Under the pieces are notes generated by a model, which saw only the letters and a program-made list of their open reading frames with translations, did no database searches and was not told where the DNA came from. Positions 46,486 to 56,741 of a stretch of 64,000 nt of DNA are shown in pieces. The stretch is from Pseudacidovorax intermedius (GTDB lineage Bacteria > Pseudomonadota > Gammaproteobacteria > Burkholderiales > Burkholderiaceae_C): positions 124,001 to 188,000 of the forward strand of contig NZ_QQAV01000004.1 in assembly GCF_003350475.1 (NCBI RefSeq), given 5' to 3'. Both the position numbers and the translations under genes were made by a program. Within the stretch, counting starts at the first letter, position 1. Every line of letters begins with the position of its first letter.

Positions 46486-48057
46486 ATGGCCGCTCTGCCC
46501 CCTGCCGATACCCTCGTCCCGCCGGTCCTGCTGCTGCCGGCGGCCCTGCACCACGCAGCCCTGCGCCATCACCAGGTGACGGCCTACATCGATGGCGAGC
46601 GCCGCTTCGGCTTTGCCGACCTGGATGCCGCAAGCCAGCGGCTCGCCAGCGCGCTGCTGCACATGGGCCTGGTGCGCGGCGACCGCATCGCCGTGCTGTG
46701 CGTCAACCGGATCGAATGGCTGCAGCTCTTCTTTGCCGCGACGCGCATCGGCGTCGCCGTCGTGGCACTGAGCCCGCGCTACCGCGAAGCGGAGATCGGC
46801 TTCATGCTCGCGGACAGCGAGGCACGGGCCGTGTTCACCACGCGCTGCATCGACGGCTTCGACTTCGAGGCTGCCATCGAGGCGATGGCGCCCGCGCTGC
46901 CTTCGCTGCGCCGCGTGCTCGCCATTGATGGCCAGGCCTTCGCGACGATGGCCGGCGCCCGCATCGACGAGGATGCGCTCCAGGCCACCACGGCGGCCGT
47001 GCAGCCCGACGACCTGGCGATGGTGATCTACACCTCGGGCACCACCGGCAGGCCCAAGGGCTGTGCGCTCACCCACCGCAGCCTGCTCGCCTCGGCGGCC
47101 GCCCAAGCCCGTCACACCCGCGTGCAGCCGGGCGAGCTGATGCAGCTGGCCAACCCCTTCAACCACGTCGGCGGCATCACCTGCGGCATCCTGGCCCAGA
47201 TGCTGGCAGGCGGCAGCTGCGAGCTGGTGCCGGTGTTCAAGGCCAAGACCGTGCTGGACATGATCCGCCGGCATCCACCGGCCATCCTGGTGGGCGTGCC
47301 GACCATGATGACGCTGCTGCTCACCCACCCGGAGTCGGCCGAGGTCGACCTGGCGTCGGTGCGGCTGATCATCACCGGCGGCTCCAATGCCGATGCCACG
47401 CTGCTGTCGCAGCTGCGCCAGCGCATGCCGGCCGCCACCGTGATGAACCTCTACGGGCTCTCCGAAGCCTCGGGCGCGCTGGTGATGACGCCCTGGCACG
47501 GCACGGACGAGGACCTGATGCGCAGCATCGGCACGCCGCTCGAAGGTGTCGAGGTGCGTGTGTGCGCGCCCGACGGCCGCACCGTGCCCACTGGCGAGAT
47601 CGGCGAGCTGCAGTTCCGCGGCGGCGGCGTGGTCCGCGGCTACATCGGCGCCGCGGCCGGCCAGGGCGGCTTCGAGGACGGCTGGCTGCGCACCGGCGAC
47701 CTGGGCGAGGTGGACGCGCGCGGTTTCATCACCTTGCGTGGCCGCATGAAGGACATGTACATCCAGGGTGGCTTCAATGTCTACCCGGCGGAGGTGGAAG
47801 CCCTCATCGCCACCCATCCCGCAGTGCTGATGGTGGCCGGCGTGGGCGTGCCCGACCCGGTGCTCGGCGAGGTGGGACGCTACTTCGTCGTGCCCAAGCC
47901 TGGCAGCACGCTCACCGCCGAACAGGTGCTCGCGCACTGCGAGGGCCGCATCGCCGACTACAAGATGCCGCGCCAGGTGGTGCTGCGCGAGGCACTGCCG
48001 CTCACGCCGGCCGGCAAAATCCACAAGGCGGCGCTGCGCGAGGACGAGTCGGCCTAG
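46486..48057 (+). CDS. Acyl-CoA synthetase (AMP-binding), second copy
   Basis: This 523-residue ANL ligase has P-loop VIYTSGTTGRPKGCALTHRS, A5 motif MNLYGLSEASGALV, hinge LRTGDLGEVDARGFITLRGR and C-terminal Lys in LTPAGKIHKAALRE. It is quite different from the ligase at 34326, so the two probably activate different acids or different intermediates. It lies upstream of atuA (91-nt gap with its own boxed promoter) and corresponds in position to atuH. The ATG at 46486 is the only reasonable start in a much longer open frame. Confidence 0.94.
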   Translation: MAALPPADTLVPPVLLLPAALHHAALRHHQVTAYIDGERRFGFADLDAASQRLASALLHMGLVRGDRIAVLCVNRIEWLQLFFAATRIGVAVVALSPRYREAEIGFMLADSEARAVFTTRCIDGFDFEAAIEAMAPALPSLRRVLAIDGQAFATMAGARIDEDALQATTAAVQPDDLAMVIYTSGTTGRPKGCALTHRSLLASAAAQARHTRVQPGELMQLANPFNHVGGITCGILAQMLAGGSCELVPVFKAKTVLDMIRRHPPAILVGVPTMMTLLLTHPESAEVDLASVRLIITGGSNADATLLSQLRQRMPAATVMNLYGLSEASGALVMTPWHGTDEDLMRSIGTPLEGVEVRVCAPDGRTVPTGEIGELQFRGGGVVRGYIGAAAGQGGFEDGWLRTGDLGEVDARGFITLRGRMKDMYIQGGFNVYPAEVEALIATHPAVLMVAGVGVPDPVLGEVGRYFVVPKPGSTLTAEQVLAHCEGRIADYKMPRQVVLREALPLTPAGKIHKAALREDESA

Positions 48058-48082
48058 GCCGCAGATCGGTGCGCACCGACAT

Positions 48083-48125
48083 CAGCGAGTTGGCGCAAGC
48101 CCCGTGCCACCCGTCTCGCTAAGCT
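48083..48125 (+). promoter_or_regulatory. Boxed promoter of atuA
   Basis: The box CAGCGAGTTGGCGCAAG (48083-48099) is followed by exactly 20 nt and TAAGCT (48120-48125); the start codon is at 48148. It differs from the synthetase box at only two of 17 positions. It lets atuA be expressed apart from read-through from the synthetase gene. Confidence 0.75.
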
Positions 48126-48147
48126 GGTCTCATCCAAGGAAACGCGC

Positions 48148-49971
48148 ATGACAGACACGCCGAACAACGCCTCCCGCACGGTCCGCATCGGCGGCGCCTC
48201 GGGCTTCTGGGGCGACAGCATGGTGGCCGCGCCGCAGCTCGTGAAGGGCGGCCGGCTCGACTACCTGGTCTTCGACTACCTGGCCGAGACCACCATGGCC
48301 ATCCTGGCCGCGGCCCGGGCCAAGAACCCCGAACTGGGTTACGCCACCGACTTCGTCGACATCGCCATGAAGCCCGTGCTGGCCGAGGTCAAGCGCCAGG
48401 GCATCAAGGTGGTCAGCAATGCGGGCGGCATCAACCCGCACGGCTGCGCCGCCGCGCTCAAGGCCGTGGCCGAGGCGCAGGGCATCGCACTGCGCATCGC
48501 CGTGATCGAGGGCGATGACGTGAGCAGCCTGATGCCCGGCCTGCGCGCCGACGGCGTGCGCGACATGTTCACCGGCGAGGCCCTGCCCGAGAAGGTGCTG
48601 AGCGCCAACGCCTACCTGGGCGCCGCGCCCATCGCCGCCGCGCTGGCCGCCGGTGCCGAGGTGGTCATCACCGGCCGCTGCGTGGACAGCGCCGTCACGC
48701 TGGGCCCGCTGATGCACGAGTTCGGCTGGACGGCCACTCAGCACGACCTGCTCGCGTCGGGCAGCCTGGCCGGCCACATCATCGAATGCGGCTGCCAGGC
48801 CACCGGCGGCCTGCACACCGACTGGGAGGACATCCCGGACTGGGCCCACATCGGCTACCCGATCGTGGAATGCCATGCCGACGGCAGCTTCGTCGTCACC
48901 AAGCCGGAGGGCACCGGCGGCAAGGTGATCCGCGCAGGCGTGGTGGAACAGCTGCTCTACGAGATCGGTGACCCGGGCGCCTACCTGCTGCCCGAGGTGA
49001 GTTGCGACTTCCGCGAAGTGCGCGTCACCCAGCAGGGCGAGAACCGCGTGCACGTGAGCCCGGCCAAAGGCCGCGCGCCGACGCCCCATTACAAGGTGTC
49101 GGCCACGCAGCTGGACGGCTTCCGCTGCGCGGGCAGCATGGTGATCATCGGCATCGACGCCGAGAAGAAGGCGCGGCGCACGGCCGAGGCCATCCTCGAG
49201 CGCACCGGCGAGATCCTGCAGGCGCAGGGCCTGCCGCCCTTCACCTCCACCTACATCGAAGTCATCGGCGCCGAGACGCTCTACGGCCCGCACGCCCGCA
49301 CCCGCCAGGCGCGCGAGGTGATGATGCGCGTGGTGGCCAACCATCCGCAGAAGGCGGCACTGGCCATGTTCGCGCGCGAGATCGCGCCTTCCGGCACGTC
49401 ATGGTCGCCGGGCACCACCAGCCCCGGTGGCGGGCGACCGGCGGTGTCGCCGCTGGTCAAGCCCTTCGCCTTCCTGCTGGACAAGCGCGCGGTGCAGCCG
49501 GGCTTCGTGCTCAATGGCGTGCGTCATGCGGTGGCCGTCCCTGCCGGCGCGCAGGCCTCGCCCGTGCCGGCCCTGCCCGACCCACCCGCCTGGCGCCCTG
49601 ACGAACCCGCCACCGAGACCGTGCGCCTGATCGACCTGGCCTGGGCGCGCAGCGGCGACAAGGGCAACCTGTCCAACATCGGCGTGGTGGCGCGCCGGCC
49701 GCAGTGGCTGCCGCTGCTGTGGCACGCGCTGCAGCCGGCAGTGGTGGAGGCCTGGTTCAGGCACCTGCCCGCCGGGCACGTCACGCGCTACCACCTGCCC
49801 GGCACGGATGCGATGAACCTGCTGATCCACGATGCCCTCGACGGCGGCGGCCCTTCGTCCATGCGCATGGACCCGCTGGGCAAGGGCATGGCGCAGATGC
49901 TGCTGGACATGCCGGTCGCGGTGCCGCCCAGCGTGGCGGCCGAAGCACTCAGGCGCGCGGGCCGAGCATGA
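48148..49971 (+). CDS. atuA: Acyclic terpene utilisation protein AtuA (DUF1446)
   Basis: This 607-residue protein has the DUF1446 domain (about 10-455: [40 protein letters not shown] and [15 protein letters not shown]) and a C-terminal AtuA ferredoxin-like domain (about 485-600: [20 protein letters not shown]). In Pseudomonas AtuA is needed for growth on citronellol/geraniol, but its reaction is unknown. Similar two-domain proteins also occur in other carboxylase clusters, so the name shows family, not proven substrate. It overlaps the convergent ynfA-type gene by 23 nt. Confidence 0.9.
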   Translation: MTDTPNNASRTVRIGGASGFWGDSMVAAPQLVKGGRLDYLVFDYLAETTMAILAAARAKNPELGYATDFVDIAMKPVLAEVKRQGIKVVSNAGGINPHGCAAALKAVAEAQGIALRIAVIEGDDVSSLMPGLRADGVRDMFTGEALPEKVLSANAYLGAAPIAAALAAGAEVVITGRCVDSAVTLGPLMHEFGWTATQHDLLASGSLAGHIIECGCQATGGLHTDWEDIPDWAHIGYPIVECHADGSFVVTKPEGTGGKVIRAGVVEQLLYEIGDPGAYLLPEVSCDFREVRVTQQGENRVHVSPAKGRAPTPHYKVSATQLDGFRCAGSMVIIGIDAEKKARRTAEAILERTGEILQAQGLPPFTSTYIEVIGAETLYGPHARTRQAREVMMRVVANHPQKAALAMFAREIAPSGTSWSPGTTSPGGGRPAVSPLVKPFAFLLDKRAVQPGFVLNGVRHAVAVPAGAQASPVPALPDPPAWRPDEPATETVRLIDLAWARSGDKGNLSNIGVVARRPQWLPLLWHALQPAVVEAWFRHLPAGHVTRYHLPGTDAMNLLIHDALDGGGPSSMRMDPLGKGMAQMLLDMPVAVPPSVAAEALRRAGRA

Positions 49972-50287
49972 TCACCGCCATGCCGGCCAGGCACAGCGCG
50001 ACGCCGACCAGGTCATAGGCGGTGGGCGTCACGCCGTCCACCCGCCACAGCCACAGGATCGCCACGCCCACATACACGCCCCCATAGGCCGCATACACGC
50101 GGCCACTGCCGGTGGGATGCAGCGTCAGCAACCAGGCGAACAGCGCCAGGCTGGCGGCCGCTGGCAGCAGCAGCCAGGCCGAGCGGCCCTGACGCAGCCA
50201 CAGCCAGGGCAGATAACAACCCACGATCTCGGCCAGGGCCGTGAGCACGAAGAGTGCGAAGGTCTTGAGCAGGTACACGGTGGGCAT
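49949..50287 (-). CDS. ynfA: YnfA family small membrane protein
   Basis: This 112-residue protein with four transmembrane helices fits YnfA (UPF0060): it starts [20 protein letters not shown], then [37 protein letters not shown] and a conserved [15 protein letters not shown]. Members resemble small multidrug-resistance transporters. The longer open frame upstream is not membrane-like, so I take 50287. Its 3' end overlaps atuA on the other strand by 23 nt. Confidence 0.92.
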   Translation of the reverse strand: MPTVYLLKTFALFVLTALAEIVGCYLPWLWLRQGRSAWLLLPAAASLALFAWLLTLHPTGSGRVYAAYGGVYVGVAILWLWRVDGVTPTAYDLVGVALCLAGMAVIMLGPRA

Positions 50288-50325
50288 TCTGCATGGCGGT
50301 GCCTCGCCCACTCCGCCGCCCGCGG

Positions 50326-51516
50326 CTAGAGCACGACCTCGTCCACCCGGTACTCGAACAGCCAGTGGTAGCGCTCGTGCACACGCTCCGGCCGCCATTC
50401 GCGGTCCACATAGGCGGCCGCGCCCGAAGCACTGGCCAGTTCGGGGTTGTGGAAGCGGCGTCCGTTCTCGGTCGACTTCTCCACGATGCGGGTCGTCCGG
50501 TCGTGGCGTGCGGCTTCGTAGCGACGCAGCGCCTCAGGCGCGTCGTCGATTTCGGCCAGTGCACGACCCAGCACGAAGCCGTCCTCGATGGCCATGGCGG
50601 CGCCCTGCGCCAGAAAGGGCAGCGTGGGATGCGCGGCATCGCCCAGCAGCGTCACCCTGTCCTGCGTCCAGCGCGCAAGGGCGGGCCGCGCCATCAGCGC
50701 CCAGCGGTACGGCACGTCGATGTGGCGGATCAGCGCATGCACGTCGTCATGCCAGCCCTCGAAGTCGGCATGGCATTCGGCGTGCGTGCCGCGCTGCGTC
50801 CACGACTCGGCCACCCAGCGGTCGGTCTCGACGATGCCGACGAAGTTCATCAGCTGGCCCCCGCGCAGGGGGTAGTGGATGACATGGCGCCCGGGCCCGA
50901 CCCAGTTGGTACCGACCGGGCGCACCAGTTCGACCGGCAGGCGGCCGATCGGGATCACGCCGCGCCAGGCCATGCAGCCCGAATAGACGGCGGGCCCATC
51001 GCCAAAGAGCTGGCGGCGCACGGCCGAGTGCACGCCGTCGGCGCCGATCAACACACGCCCGCGGTGCTCCGAGCCATCGGCCAGCGTGAGCGTCACGCCG
51101 TCGGCTGTCTGGGCAAAGCGCTCGCAACGCGCGCCCAGGCACAACGCATCTGGCGCAAGGGCGCGGATCGCCTCCACCAGCACCCGATGCAGGTCGGGCC
51201 GGTAGAGCGTGTAGTAGGGATGCCCGTATTCCGCCACCGACGCATCGCCCAGGTCGAAGAGCTTCCAGGTCTGGCCGGTGCTCCACAGCCGGATCTCCTT
51301 GCCCATCGGCTCTGCCGCGACGTGGGCCAGCGGCTCGGCCAGGCCCAGCAGATGCAACGCGCGGGTGGCGTTGGCGCTCAGCTGCAGGCCCGCGCCCACC
51401 TCGCCAAGCTGCGCGGCCTGCTCGAAGACGCGCACGGCGTGGCCGCGACGCAGAAGCGCCAGCGCAGCGGTCAGGCCGCCGAGGCCGGCGCCGGCGATGA
51501 GGATCGGGTCAGGCAT
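50326..51516 (-). CDS. FAD-dependent monooxygenase (salicylate/3-hydroxybenzoate hydroxylase-like)
   Basis: This 396-residue class-A flavoprotein hydroxylase has the FAD-binding [20 protein letters not shown], the DG motif [15 protein letters not shown], and the GD motif [19 protein letters not shown]. It probably hydroxylates an aromatic acid using NAD(P)H. It lies 3 nt after a Bug binding protein (upstream on the same strand) and opposite a LysR gene, so the unit may pair sensing or uptake of an aromatic acid with its hydroxylation. No ring-cleavage gene is in the window. Confidence 0.92.
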   Translation of the reverse strand: MPDPILIAGAGLGGLTAALALLRRGHAVRVFEQAAQLGEVGAGLQLSANATRALHLLGLAEPLAHVAAEPMGKEIRLWSTGQTWKLFDLGDASVAEYGHPYYTLYRPDLHRVLVEAIRALAPDALCLGARCERFAQTADGVTLTLADGSEHRGRVLIGADGVHSAVRRQLFGDGPAVYSGCMAWRGVIPIGRLPVELVRPVGTNWVGPGRHVIHYPLRGGQLMNFVGIVETDRWVAESWTQRGTHAECHADFEGWHDDVHALIRHIDVPYRWALMARPALARWTQDRVTLLGDAAHPTLPFLAQGAAMAIEDGFVLGRALAEIDDAPEALRRYEAARHDRTTRIVEKSTENGRRFHNPELASASGAAAYVDREWRPERVHERYHWLFEYRVDEVVL

Positions 51517-51519
51517 CGC

Positions 51520-52485
51520 TCACTCTCCCGTCACACCGGCCTGCTGGATGATGCGCGCCCACTTCGCGGCATCGGTGGCGATGACCTGGCCGAAGGCCTC
51601 GGGCCCATCCACGCCGGGTTCCACGCCCTGATCGCTCAGTACCTGCCGGATCTCGGCCGTGCGCGATACCTGCGCCATGGCCTTGCGCAGCGTCTCCAGC
51701 ACGGCAGGCGGCGTTTCCTTGGGCGCCACCAGGCCGAACCAGGAGTAGGCCTCATACGGCTTGCCGAGGGCGGACTGCAGCGTCGGCGTCTGCGGCAGCG
51801 GCGCGTAGGGCTGGGTGCCGCCCACGCCGAGGGCGCGCAGCTTTCCCGTCTTGACGAAGGGCTGCAATGCAGCCGCGGTGTCGAACACCAGGTCGACCTG
51901 TCCGCCGATGGCATCGGTGATCGCCGGGCTGCCACCGCGGTAAGGCACGTGGGTCAGCTTGATGCCGGCGACGTCGGCGTACAGCTCGGTCGATAGGTGA
52001 CCGATGGATCCCGTGCCGGCCGTGCCCACGGTCAGGCGCCCGTCGCGCGCCTTGCGGGGCAGGTCGGCCAGCGAGGCGATGCCGCTGGCCGGTGAAGCCG
52101 CCAACATCATCGGGCCGCGCAGGGCCATGCCGATGGGCACGAAGGACTGGGCGTCGTAGCGCAGGTTCTTGTAGAGGCCCGGCGCCACGGCAAGCGTGCT
52201 GGTGCCGCCCCACAGCAGCGTGTAGCCGTCGGCAGGCGCCCGCGCGACGAAGGCGCTGCCGACGGTGCCGGCGGCGCCCGCACGGTTGTCGATGACCACC
52301 GGCTGGCCCAGCGTCTCGCCCAGCGCCTTGCCGTACACCCGGGCACTGGCGTCGGTGGGACCGCCCGCCGGGAAAGGCACGACGATGGTGATGGCGCGGG
52401 AGGGATAGGGAGCCTGGGCCAGCGCCGGCACAACGGGCAAGGCCATCAGCGAGGCCGCGAGGGCGCGGCGCACAAGGGAAGTCAT
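51520..52485 (-). CDS. Tripartite tricarboxylate-type (Bug) binding protein
   Basis: This 321-residue periplasmic protein has a signal peptide (MTSLVRRALAASLMALPVVP, cut after ALAQ) and the Bug hallmarks: YPSRAITIVVPFPAGGPTDA, NRAGAAGTVGSAFVARAPAD with GYTLLWG, and LTHVPYRGGSPAITDAIGGQ. No TctA/TctB membrane partners are nearby, so it may serve a distant transporter or a sensor. It heads the unit with the FAD monooxygenase, opposite a LysR gene. Confidence 0.93.
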   Translation of the reverse strand: MTSLVRRALAASLMALPVVPALAQAPYPSRAITIVVPFPAGGPTDASARVYGKALGETLGQPVVIDNRAGAAGTVGSAFVARAPADGYTLLWGGTSTLAVAPGLYKNLRYDAQSFVPIGMALRGPMMLAASPASGIASLADLPRKARDGRLTVGTAGTGSIGHLSTELYADVAGIKLTHVPYRGGSPAITDAIGGQVDLVFDTAAALQPFVKTGKLRALGVGGTQPYAPLPQTPTLQSALGKPYEAYSWFGLVAPKETPPAVLETLRKAMAQVSRTAEIRQVLSDQGVEPGVDGPEAFGQVIATDAAKWARIIQQAGVTGE

Positions 52486-52618
52486 GGGTCTGTCTCCTGA
52501 AGGGGCGACCGGCACATCCCGCCGGTCCGAATCCCGATTGGAAGCGGCATGGCCAGCAAAGTAAAAGTCAGAAATAAAATCAATTGATGACTGATCTTTA
52601 TCAAGAAAACGTCGGGCC
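52486..52618. promoter_or_regulatory. Divergent LysR/Bug intergenic region
   Basis: Between the Bug gene and the LysR gene lies an AT-rich patch. It contains a perfect 10-bp palindrome ATCAATTGAT (52579-52588) and the inverted repeat TGAT-CTTT-ATCA (52592-52603), both close to the LysR start. Either could be the LysR-type operator. The rest shows nothing notable. Confidence 0.5.
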
Positions 52619-53566
52619 ATGAACCTTTCGGCTCGGCAGTTGCGGGCATTCGTGGCCGCCGCGCGGGTGCAGAGCTTCACCCGCGCGGCCGAGCAGTTGC
52701 ACGTCACCCAGCCGGGGCTGAGCGCGATGCTCCGTGAGCTGGAGGCCCAGCTGGACTGCCGCCTCTTCGAGCGCACCACGCGCAGCGTGGCCCTCACGGC
52801 CCAGGGCATGGCCTTCCTGCCCACGGCCACGCGCGTGCTGAGGGAGCTGGACGATGCCGCTGCATCGCTGGGCCGCATCACGGCCACGCAGAAGCGTCGG
52901 CTGTCGGTGGGTGCCACGCCGGTCATTGCCTCGTCGGTCCTGCCCCAGGCCTGCGCGGTCTTCGCGCAGGCGCATCCGAACGTCGAGGTGGAGGTGCAGG
53001 ACCTGGACCGCGCGCTGATCTACGAACGGGTGCAGAGCGGGGTGCTCGATGCCGGCTTTGGCGCCTTCCTCACCACCTCGCGGGCGGTGCGCCGACGCAA
53101 GCTGCTCGATGCGCAGCTGCTGCTGATCCTGCCGGCGGACGAGTCACCGGCGGAAGCGGCCCCCTTGCGCTGGAAGGAAGTTCCTCGTCACGGGCTGCTG
53201 GGCTTGCCGCCCACCAACCCCATCCAGCAGCAGGTGGAGGCCTCTCTGCGCGACAGCGGCGATCCCGGCCAATTCGTGCAGAGCTTCAATCACCTGCACA
53301 CGCTGCTGGCGATGGTCGAGGCGGGCCGCGGGGCGGCCGTGCTGCCCTCCTTCGTGGCTGGCGCCGCGGCGCGCTATCGCGTCGCGCTGCATGCACTGCG
53401 GCAACCGGTGGTGCCCGTCGACTTCTTCGAGATCACCAAGGCGGGCCGGGAGGAAAGCGACCTGCTCACGGCATTCGCCGAATGCATCACGGCGGTGCTG
53501 TCACCCTGGACCTCCGCTGTCGGCGCACCACAGACGCGCGGCCGGTCCGCCCGGTCCCGCGCCTGA
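52619..53566 (+). CDS. LysR family transcriptional regulator
   Basis: This 315-residue LysR protein has an N-terminal winged HTH (LSARQLRAFVAAARVQSFTR and LHVTQPGLSAMLRELEAQLD, then CRLFERTTRSVALT) and a periplasmic-binding-like effector domain from about residue 90. It is divergent from the Bug/monooxygenase unit, the usual target. The last 15 residues are Arg/Ala-rich and probably unstructured. Confidence 0.94.
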   Translation: MNLSARQLRAFVAAARVQSFTRAAEQLHVTQPGLSAMLRELEAQLDCRLFERTTRSVALTAQGMAFLPTATRVLRELDDAAASLGRITATQKRRLSVGATPVIASSVLPQACAVFAQAHPNVEVEVQDLDRALIYERVQSGVLDAGFGAFLTTSRAVRRRKLLDAQLLLILPADESPAEAAPLRWKEVPRHGLLGLPPTNPIQQQVEASLRDSGDPGQFVQSFNHLHTLLAMVEAGRGAAVLPSFVAGAAARYRVALHALRQPVVPVDFFEITKAGREESDLLTAFAECITAVLSPWTSAVGAPQTRGRSARSRA

Positions 53567-53616
53567 GCTGAGCGGGGGCGACGCCCGTCAACGGGCGGAC
53601 GCGCCGCCCACATGGG

Positions 53617-54624
53617 TCAGCCTGGCGACGCCCAGATGCGCTGCCAGGTGCGTCCCAGCATGCCCCTCGCATTCCGGATGCCGCCCTGCAATGCCACGGG
53701 CACCGGCCGCCACGTCCCGTCGCCCCAACGCGCCACGCGGTAATTGAAGCTGTAGTCGGGTTCCGCGCCCATGCGCAGGTCCGACACGACCAGGTCATCT
53801 CCGTCCCGCGCGGCCTTCATGAAGCCATGGGTGAACCAGCGCAGCCGGGCCACGGCGCGCTCCTGCGACAAGGCCTGCAGCGCCTGCACCTCGCTGGCAT
53901 GGTGCGTGAAGCGCATAGGGCCGCTGTCGGCCACCAGCGAACGCTCGCCCTCCAGGAAGCCATCCGGCGTCATGACCACCACGCGCCACAACAGCGTGTT
54001 GAGCGGCGACGCCACGACCAGCCGTGGCGCGTCCTGCAGACCCTGCGCCGCCAGCGCGCGTGCCGCGATGTGGTCCACCCGCTGCTGCGCGACGAGGCTC
54101 CAGCCCAGGTACAGGCTGCTGAGCACCAGTGCGCCAGACAGCCATCGCCGGCCGCGTGCGCGAGGTCCCGCCACTGCGGCCACGATCACGGCGACGAGCA
54201 AGGGCAGCGTGTAGAGCGGATCGATGATGAACACGCTGCCGCCCATCACAGGCGGCGTCGGCGAGGGCCACCACAGTTGCGTGCCATAGACGGTGAAGGC
54301 GTCCAGCAGCGGATGCGTGATCAGCGCCAGCCAGATGGCGATAAGCCACGCGCGGGGCGCCGCCCGCACGCGCGTGCTCCAGCGCCGCGCCAGAAGCCAC
54401 ATCAGCCAGCCCGCCACCAGCAGCACCGGCAGCGAATGCGAAGGGCCGCGATGCCAGGTGACGTTGGTCACGGCATCGACGCCCATCCAGGCCAGCGGCA
54501 GACCGTCGAGGTCGGGCAGCGTGCCGAGCACGGCACCGGCGACGAGGGCCACGCGCCGGTCGCGGGCCGGCACGGCCACGGCGGCGACCGAGGCGCCGAG
54601 AACGATCTGGGTGAGGGAGTCCAA
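53617..54624 (-). CDS. YdjM-type membrane-bound metal-dependent hydrolase
   Basis: This 335-residue protein has an N-terminal four-to-five-helix domain of the LexA-induced YdjM/DUF457 family: MDSLTQIVLGASVAAVAV at the start, GTLPDLDG, the metal-type His motif TWHRGPSHSLPVL and THPLLDAFTVYGTQLWWP. A soluble C-terminal half (about 180-335) follows. The start is TTG at 54624; MDSLTQ is the conserved start of this family, which supports this unusual codon. No substrate is known. It stands alone between LysR genes. Confidence 0.88.
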   Translation of the reverse strand: MDSLTQIVLGASVAAVAVPARDRRVALVAGAVLGTLPDLDGLPLAWMGVDAVTNVTWHRGPSHSLPVLLVAGWLMWLLARRWSTRVRAAPRAWLIAIWLALITHPLLDAFTVYGTQLWWPSPTPPVMGGSVFIIDPLYTLPLLVAVIVAAVAGPRARGRRWLSGALVLSSLYLGWSLVAQQRVDHIAARALAAQGLQDAPRLVVASPLNTLLWRVVVMTPDGFLEGERSLVADSGPMRFTHHASEVQALQALSQERAVARLRWFTHGFMKAARDGDDLVVSDLRMGAEPDYSFNYRVARWGDGTWRPVPVALQGGIRNARGMLGRTWQRIWASPG

Positions 54625-54672
54625 GCGATGTCGCCCCGGGAAAGGTCAAAAAAACGGAGCGCGCATCGTCGC

Positions 54673-55650
54673 TTATGCGCCCGCCGCCGCCTGCCGGACA
54701 TGGCCGACCAACGCGGCGCGCCATTGGACGACCTGTGGCAGTGACGCCAGTTCGGCGCGGGTGATGAAGAACATGGGGCCCGACGGCAGGGGCCGCTGCA
54801 GCAGCAGCGCCTTCACCACGCCGCGTGCCTGGTAGTGTTCGACGGCCGTCTGCGGCGCCGCGGCCAGCAGCCGGCCGGCGCCGGCCAGCGCCAGGCTGGT
54901 GTGGAAGGAGGTCGATTCCACCGCCGCCGCCGGCGGCTGCAGGCCACTCTCCAGGAACCAGCGCTCGACGTTGCGCCGCGTGTTGGTGGCCGGCGGCGGC
55001 AGGATCCAGCGCTCGGCCTGCAGCGTCGCCAGGGTGTGCCGCCGGCGGCCGACCAGCGGATGGCCGGGCGCGGCCGCGACGGCCATGCGTTCCTCCCACA
55101 GGCGCTCGATCTGCAGGTCGCCCGTGGCATCCTCGCCGGCTTCGAGGCGGCCGATCACGCAGTCGACCTCGCCGTCGCGCAGCAGGCGCATGAGCTGGTC
55201 CACATTGGCCTCGCGCAACACCAGCCGGGGCAGTTGCCCGGCTGCATCGATGGCCGCGGTGATGGCCGGCAGCACGGCCACGGCGACCAGCGGCAGGATG
55301 CCCATGCGCAGCACCGGCATCGCCAGGGCCGCATCCGCACCCGCGGCGGCATCGAGCGCGCCGAGCGCCACACGCAGCCGGTCCAGCGCCACGCGGCCGG
55401 CGGGGCTCAGGCGGGCGCCGCGGGCGCTGCGCTCGATCAGGCCCACGCCCAGCGCGGCCTCGATCTCCTGGAGCATCTTGGTGGCGCCGGGCTGGCTCAC
55501 CTGCAGGCGCTCGGCGGCGGCGCTGAGCGAGCCAGTCTCGGCCACCCAGTGCAGCAGCCGCAGATGCCGCACGCGCAGGCGGTCCATGCGCCGGGCACGG
55601 CGCTGCTCCGCGCGTGCAAGCAGCCCAACGTCGGATTCGGACTTGGCCAT
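54673..55650 (-). CDS. LysR family transcriptional regulator
   Basis: This 325-residue LysR protein has the HTH at about residues 20-80 (MDRLRVRHLRLLHWVAETGS, then LSAAAERLQVSQPGATKMLQ), and its effector domain ends near QVVQWRAALVGHV. The ATG at 55650 (MAKSESDVG) is preferred; two upstream in-frame ATGs exist at 55695 and 55743. It is divergent from the Bug/CaiB pair, with a perfect palindrome between them. Confidence 0.92.
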   Translation of the reverse strand: MAKSESDVGLLARAEQRRARRMDRLRVRHLRLLHWVAETGSLSAAAERLQVSQPGATKMLQEIEAALGVGLIERSARGARLSPAGRVALDRLRVALGALDAAAGADAALAMPVLRMGILPLVAVAVLPAITAAIDAAGQLPRLVLREANVDQLMRLLRDGEVDCVIGRLEAGEDATGDLQIERLWEERMAVAAAPGHPLVGRRRHTLATLQAERWILPPPATNTRRNVERWFLESGLQPPAAAVESTSFHTSLALAGAGRLLAAAPQTAVEHYQARGVVKALLLQRPLPSGPMFFITRAELASLPQVVQWRAALVGHVRQAAAGA

Positions 55651-55742
55651 ATCGCTCCGTGATGGCTCGTTTCGAAACCAATAATTGTCTGGCATGGCCC
55701 GCGATTCCAGAATCGGCGTATCGAACGACGGAGACAACGGCA
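55651..55742. promoter_or_regulatory. Divergent LysR/Bug-CaiB intergenic region
   Basis: A perfect 10-bp palindrome, GTTTCGAAAC (55669-55678), lies 19 bp before the LysR start and is followed by AT-rich ATAATTGT. It is the likely LysR operator for the Bug/CaiB unit. Confidence 0.55.
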
Positions 55743-56741
55743 ATGAACGAGACGACCCTGCGTCGGCGCGGGCTGCTGCTCGGCGCCCTGGGCCTGGCCG
55801 CCGGTCGCGGCGCCCTGGCGGCCGCGCCCGAGGCCACGGCGCGCTACCCCGAACGGCCCGTGCGGCTGATCGTGCCCTACGCCGCGGGCGGTGGCCCCGA
55901 CATCCAGGCCCGCCTGCTCGGCCCCGTGCTGGGCAAGCAACTCGGCCAGGCGATGGTGCTGGAGAACAAGGTAGGCGCTGGCGGCATCCTGGCGGCCGAA
56001 TACGTGAACCAGCAACCGCCCGATGGCTACACCCTGCTGCTGGGCAGCTCCACCCACGTCACGCAAAAGCTGCTGCAGCCCTCGGTCAAGTTCGACCCGC
56101 AGGCCTTCAGCCACATCTGCCGTACCGGCACCAGCGGCTGCCTGCTGGTGGTGGGCGCCGATTCGCCGCTGCGCAGCGTGGACGACCTGCTGGAGGCCGC
56201 ACGGCGCGATCCCGGCCGGCTGAACTACGCCTCGGGCGGCATCGGCAGCGCGGCCCATCTGTTCGCGGCGGCCTTTCTGTCGGCGGCCGACGTGCAGGCC
56301 ACCCATGTCCCCTACCGCGGCTCGGTGGAGATCGGCCTGGCGCTGATCCGCGGCGATGCGCAGTTCGCCTTCCCCGTCATCTCCACCGCCCTGCCCCAGG
56401 TGCGTGACGGCAAGCTGCGCGCACTGGCCGTCACGGCCGGCGAGCGCGATCCGGCCCTGCCGCAGGTGCCCACGCTCAACGAGGCGCTGCGGCGGCAGGA
56501 CCTGGACCTGGTGTCGTGGTCGGGCATCTGGGGTCCGCCGGGGCTGCCCGATGCGCTGGTGCAGCGCCTGTTCGGCGCGGTGCGCACGGCCATGCAGGAC
56601 CCCGGCCTGCGCGCCGCCTATGCACGCGACGGCACGGTGCCCAACGTGTCCGAATCGCCCTCCGAATTCAGCCGCTTCATCGCCCAAGAGACCACGCGCT
56701 ACCGCACGCTCATCGCCCGCAATCGCATCAGCCTTCCATGA
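55743..56741 (+). CDS. Tripartite tricarboxylate-type (Bug) binding protein
   Basis: This 332-residue Bug protein has a Tat-like signal (NETTLRRRGLLLGALGLAAG, cut after ALAA) and family motifs YPERPVRLIVPYAAGGGPDI, NKVGAGGILAAEYVNQQPPD with GYTLLLG, and THVPYRGSVEIGLALIRGDA. Its stop overlaps the CaiB start (ATGA), so the binding protein and the CoA-transferase are made together. The ligand is probably the acid that the CoA-transferase then activates. Confidence 0.93.
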   Translation: MNETTLRRRGLLLGALGLAAGRGALAAAPEATARYPERPVRLIVPYAAGGGPDIQARLLGPVLGKQLGQAMVLENKVGAGGILAAEYVNQQPPDGYTLLLGSSTHVTQKLLQPSVKFDPQAFSHICRTGTSGCLLVVGADSPLRSVDDLLEAARRDPGRLNYASGGIGSAAHLFAAAFLSAADVQATHVPYRGSVEIGLALIRGDAQFAFPVISTALPQVRDGKLRALAVTAGERDPALPQVPTLNEALRRQDLDLVSWSGIWGPPGLPDALVQRLFGAVRTAMQDPGLRAAYARDGTVPNVSESPSEFSRFIAQETTRYRTLIARNRISLP

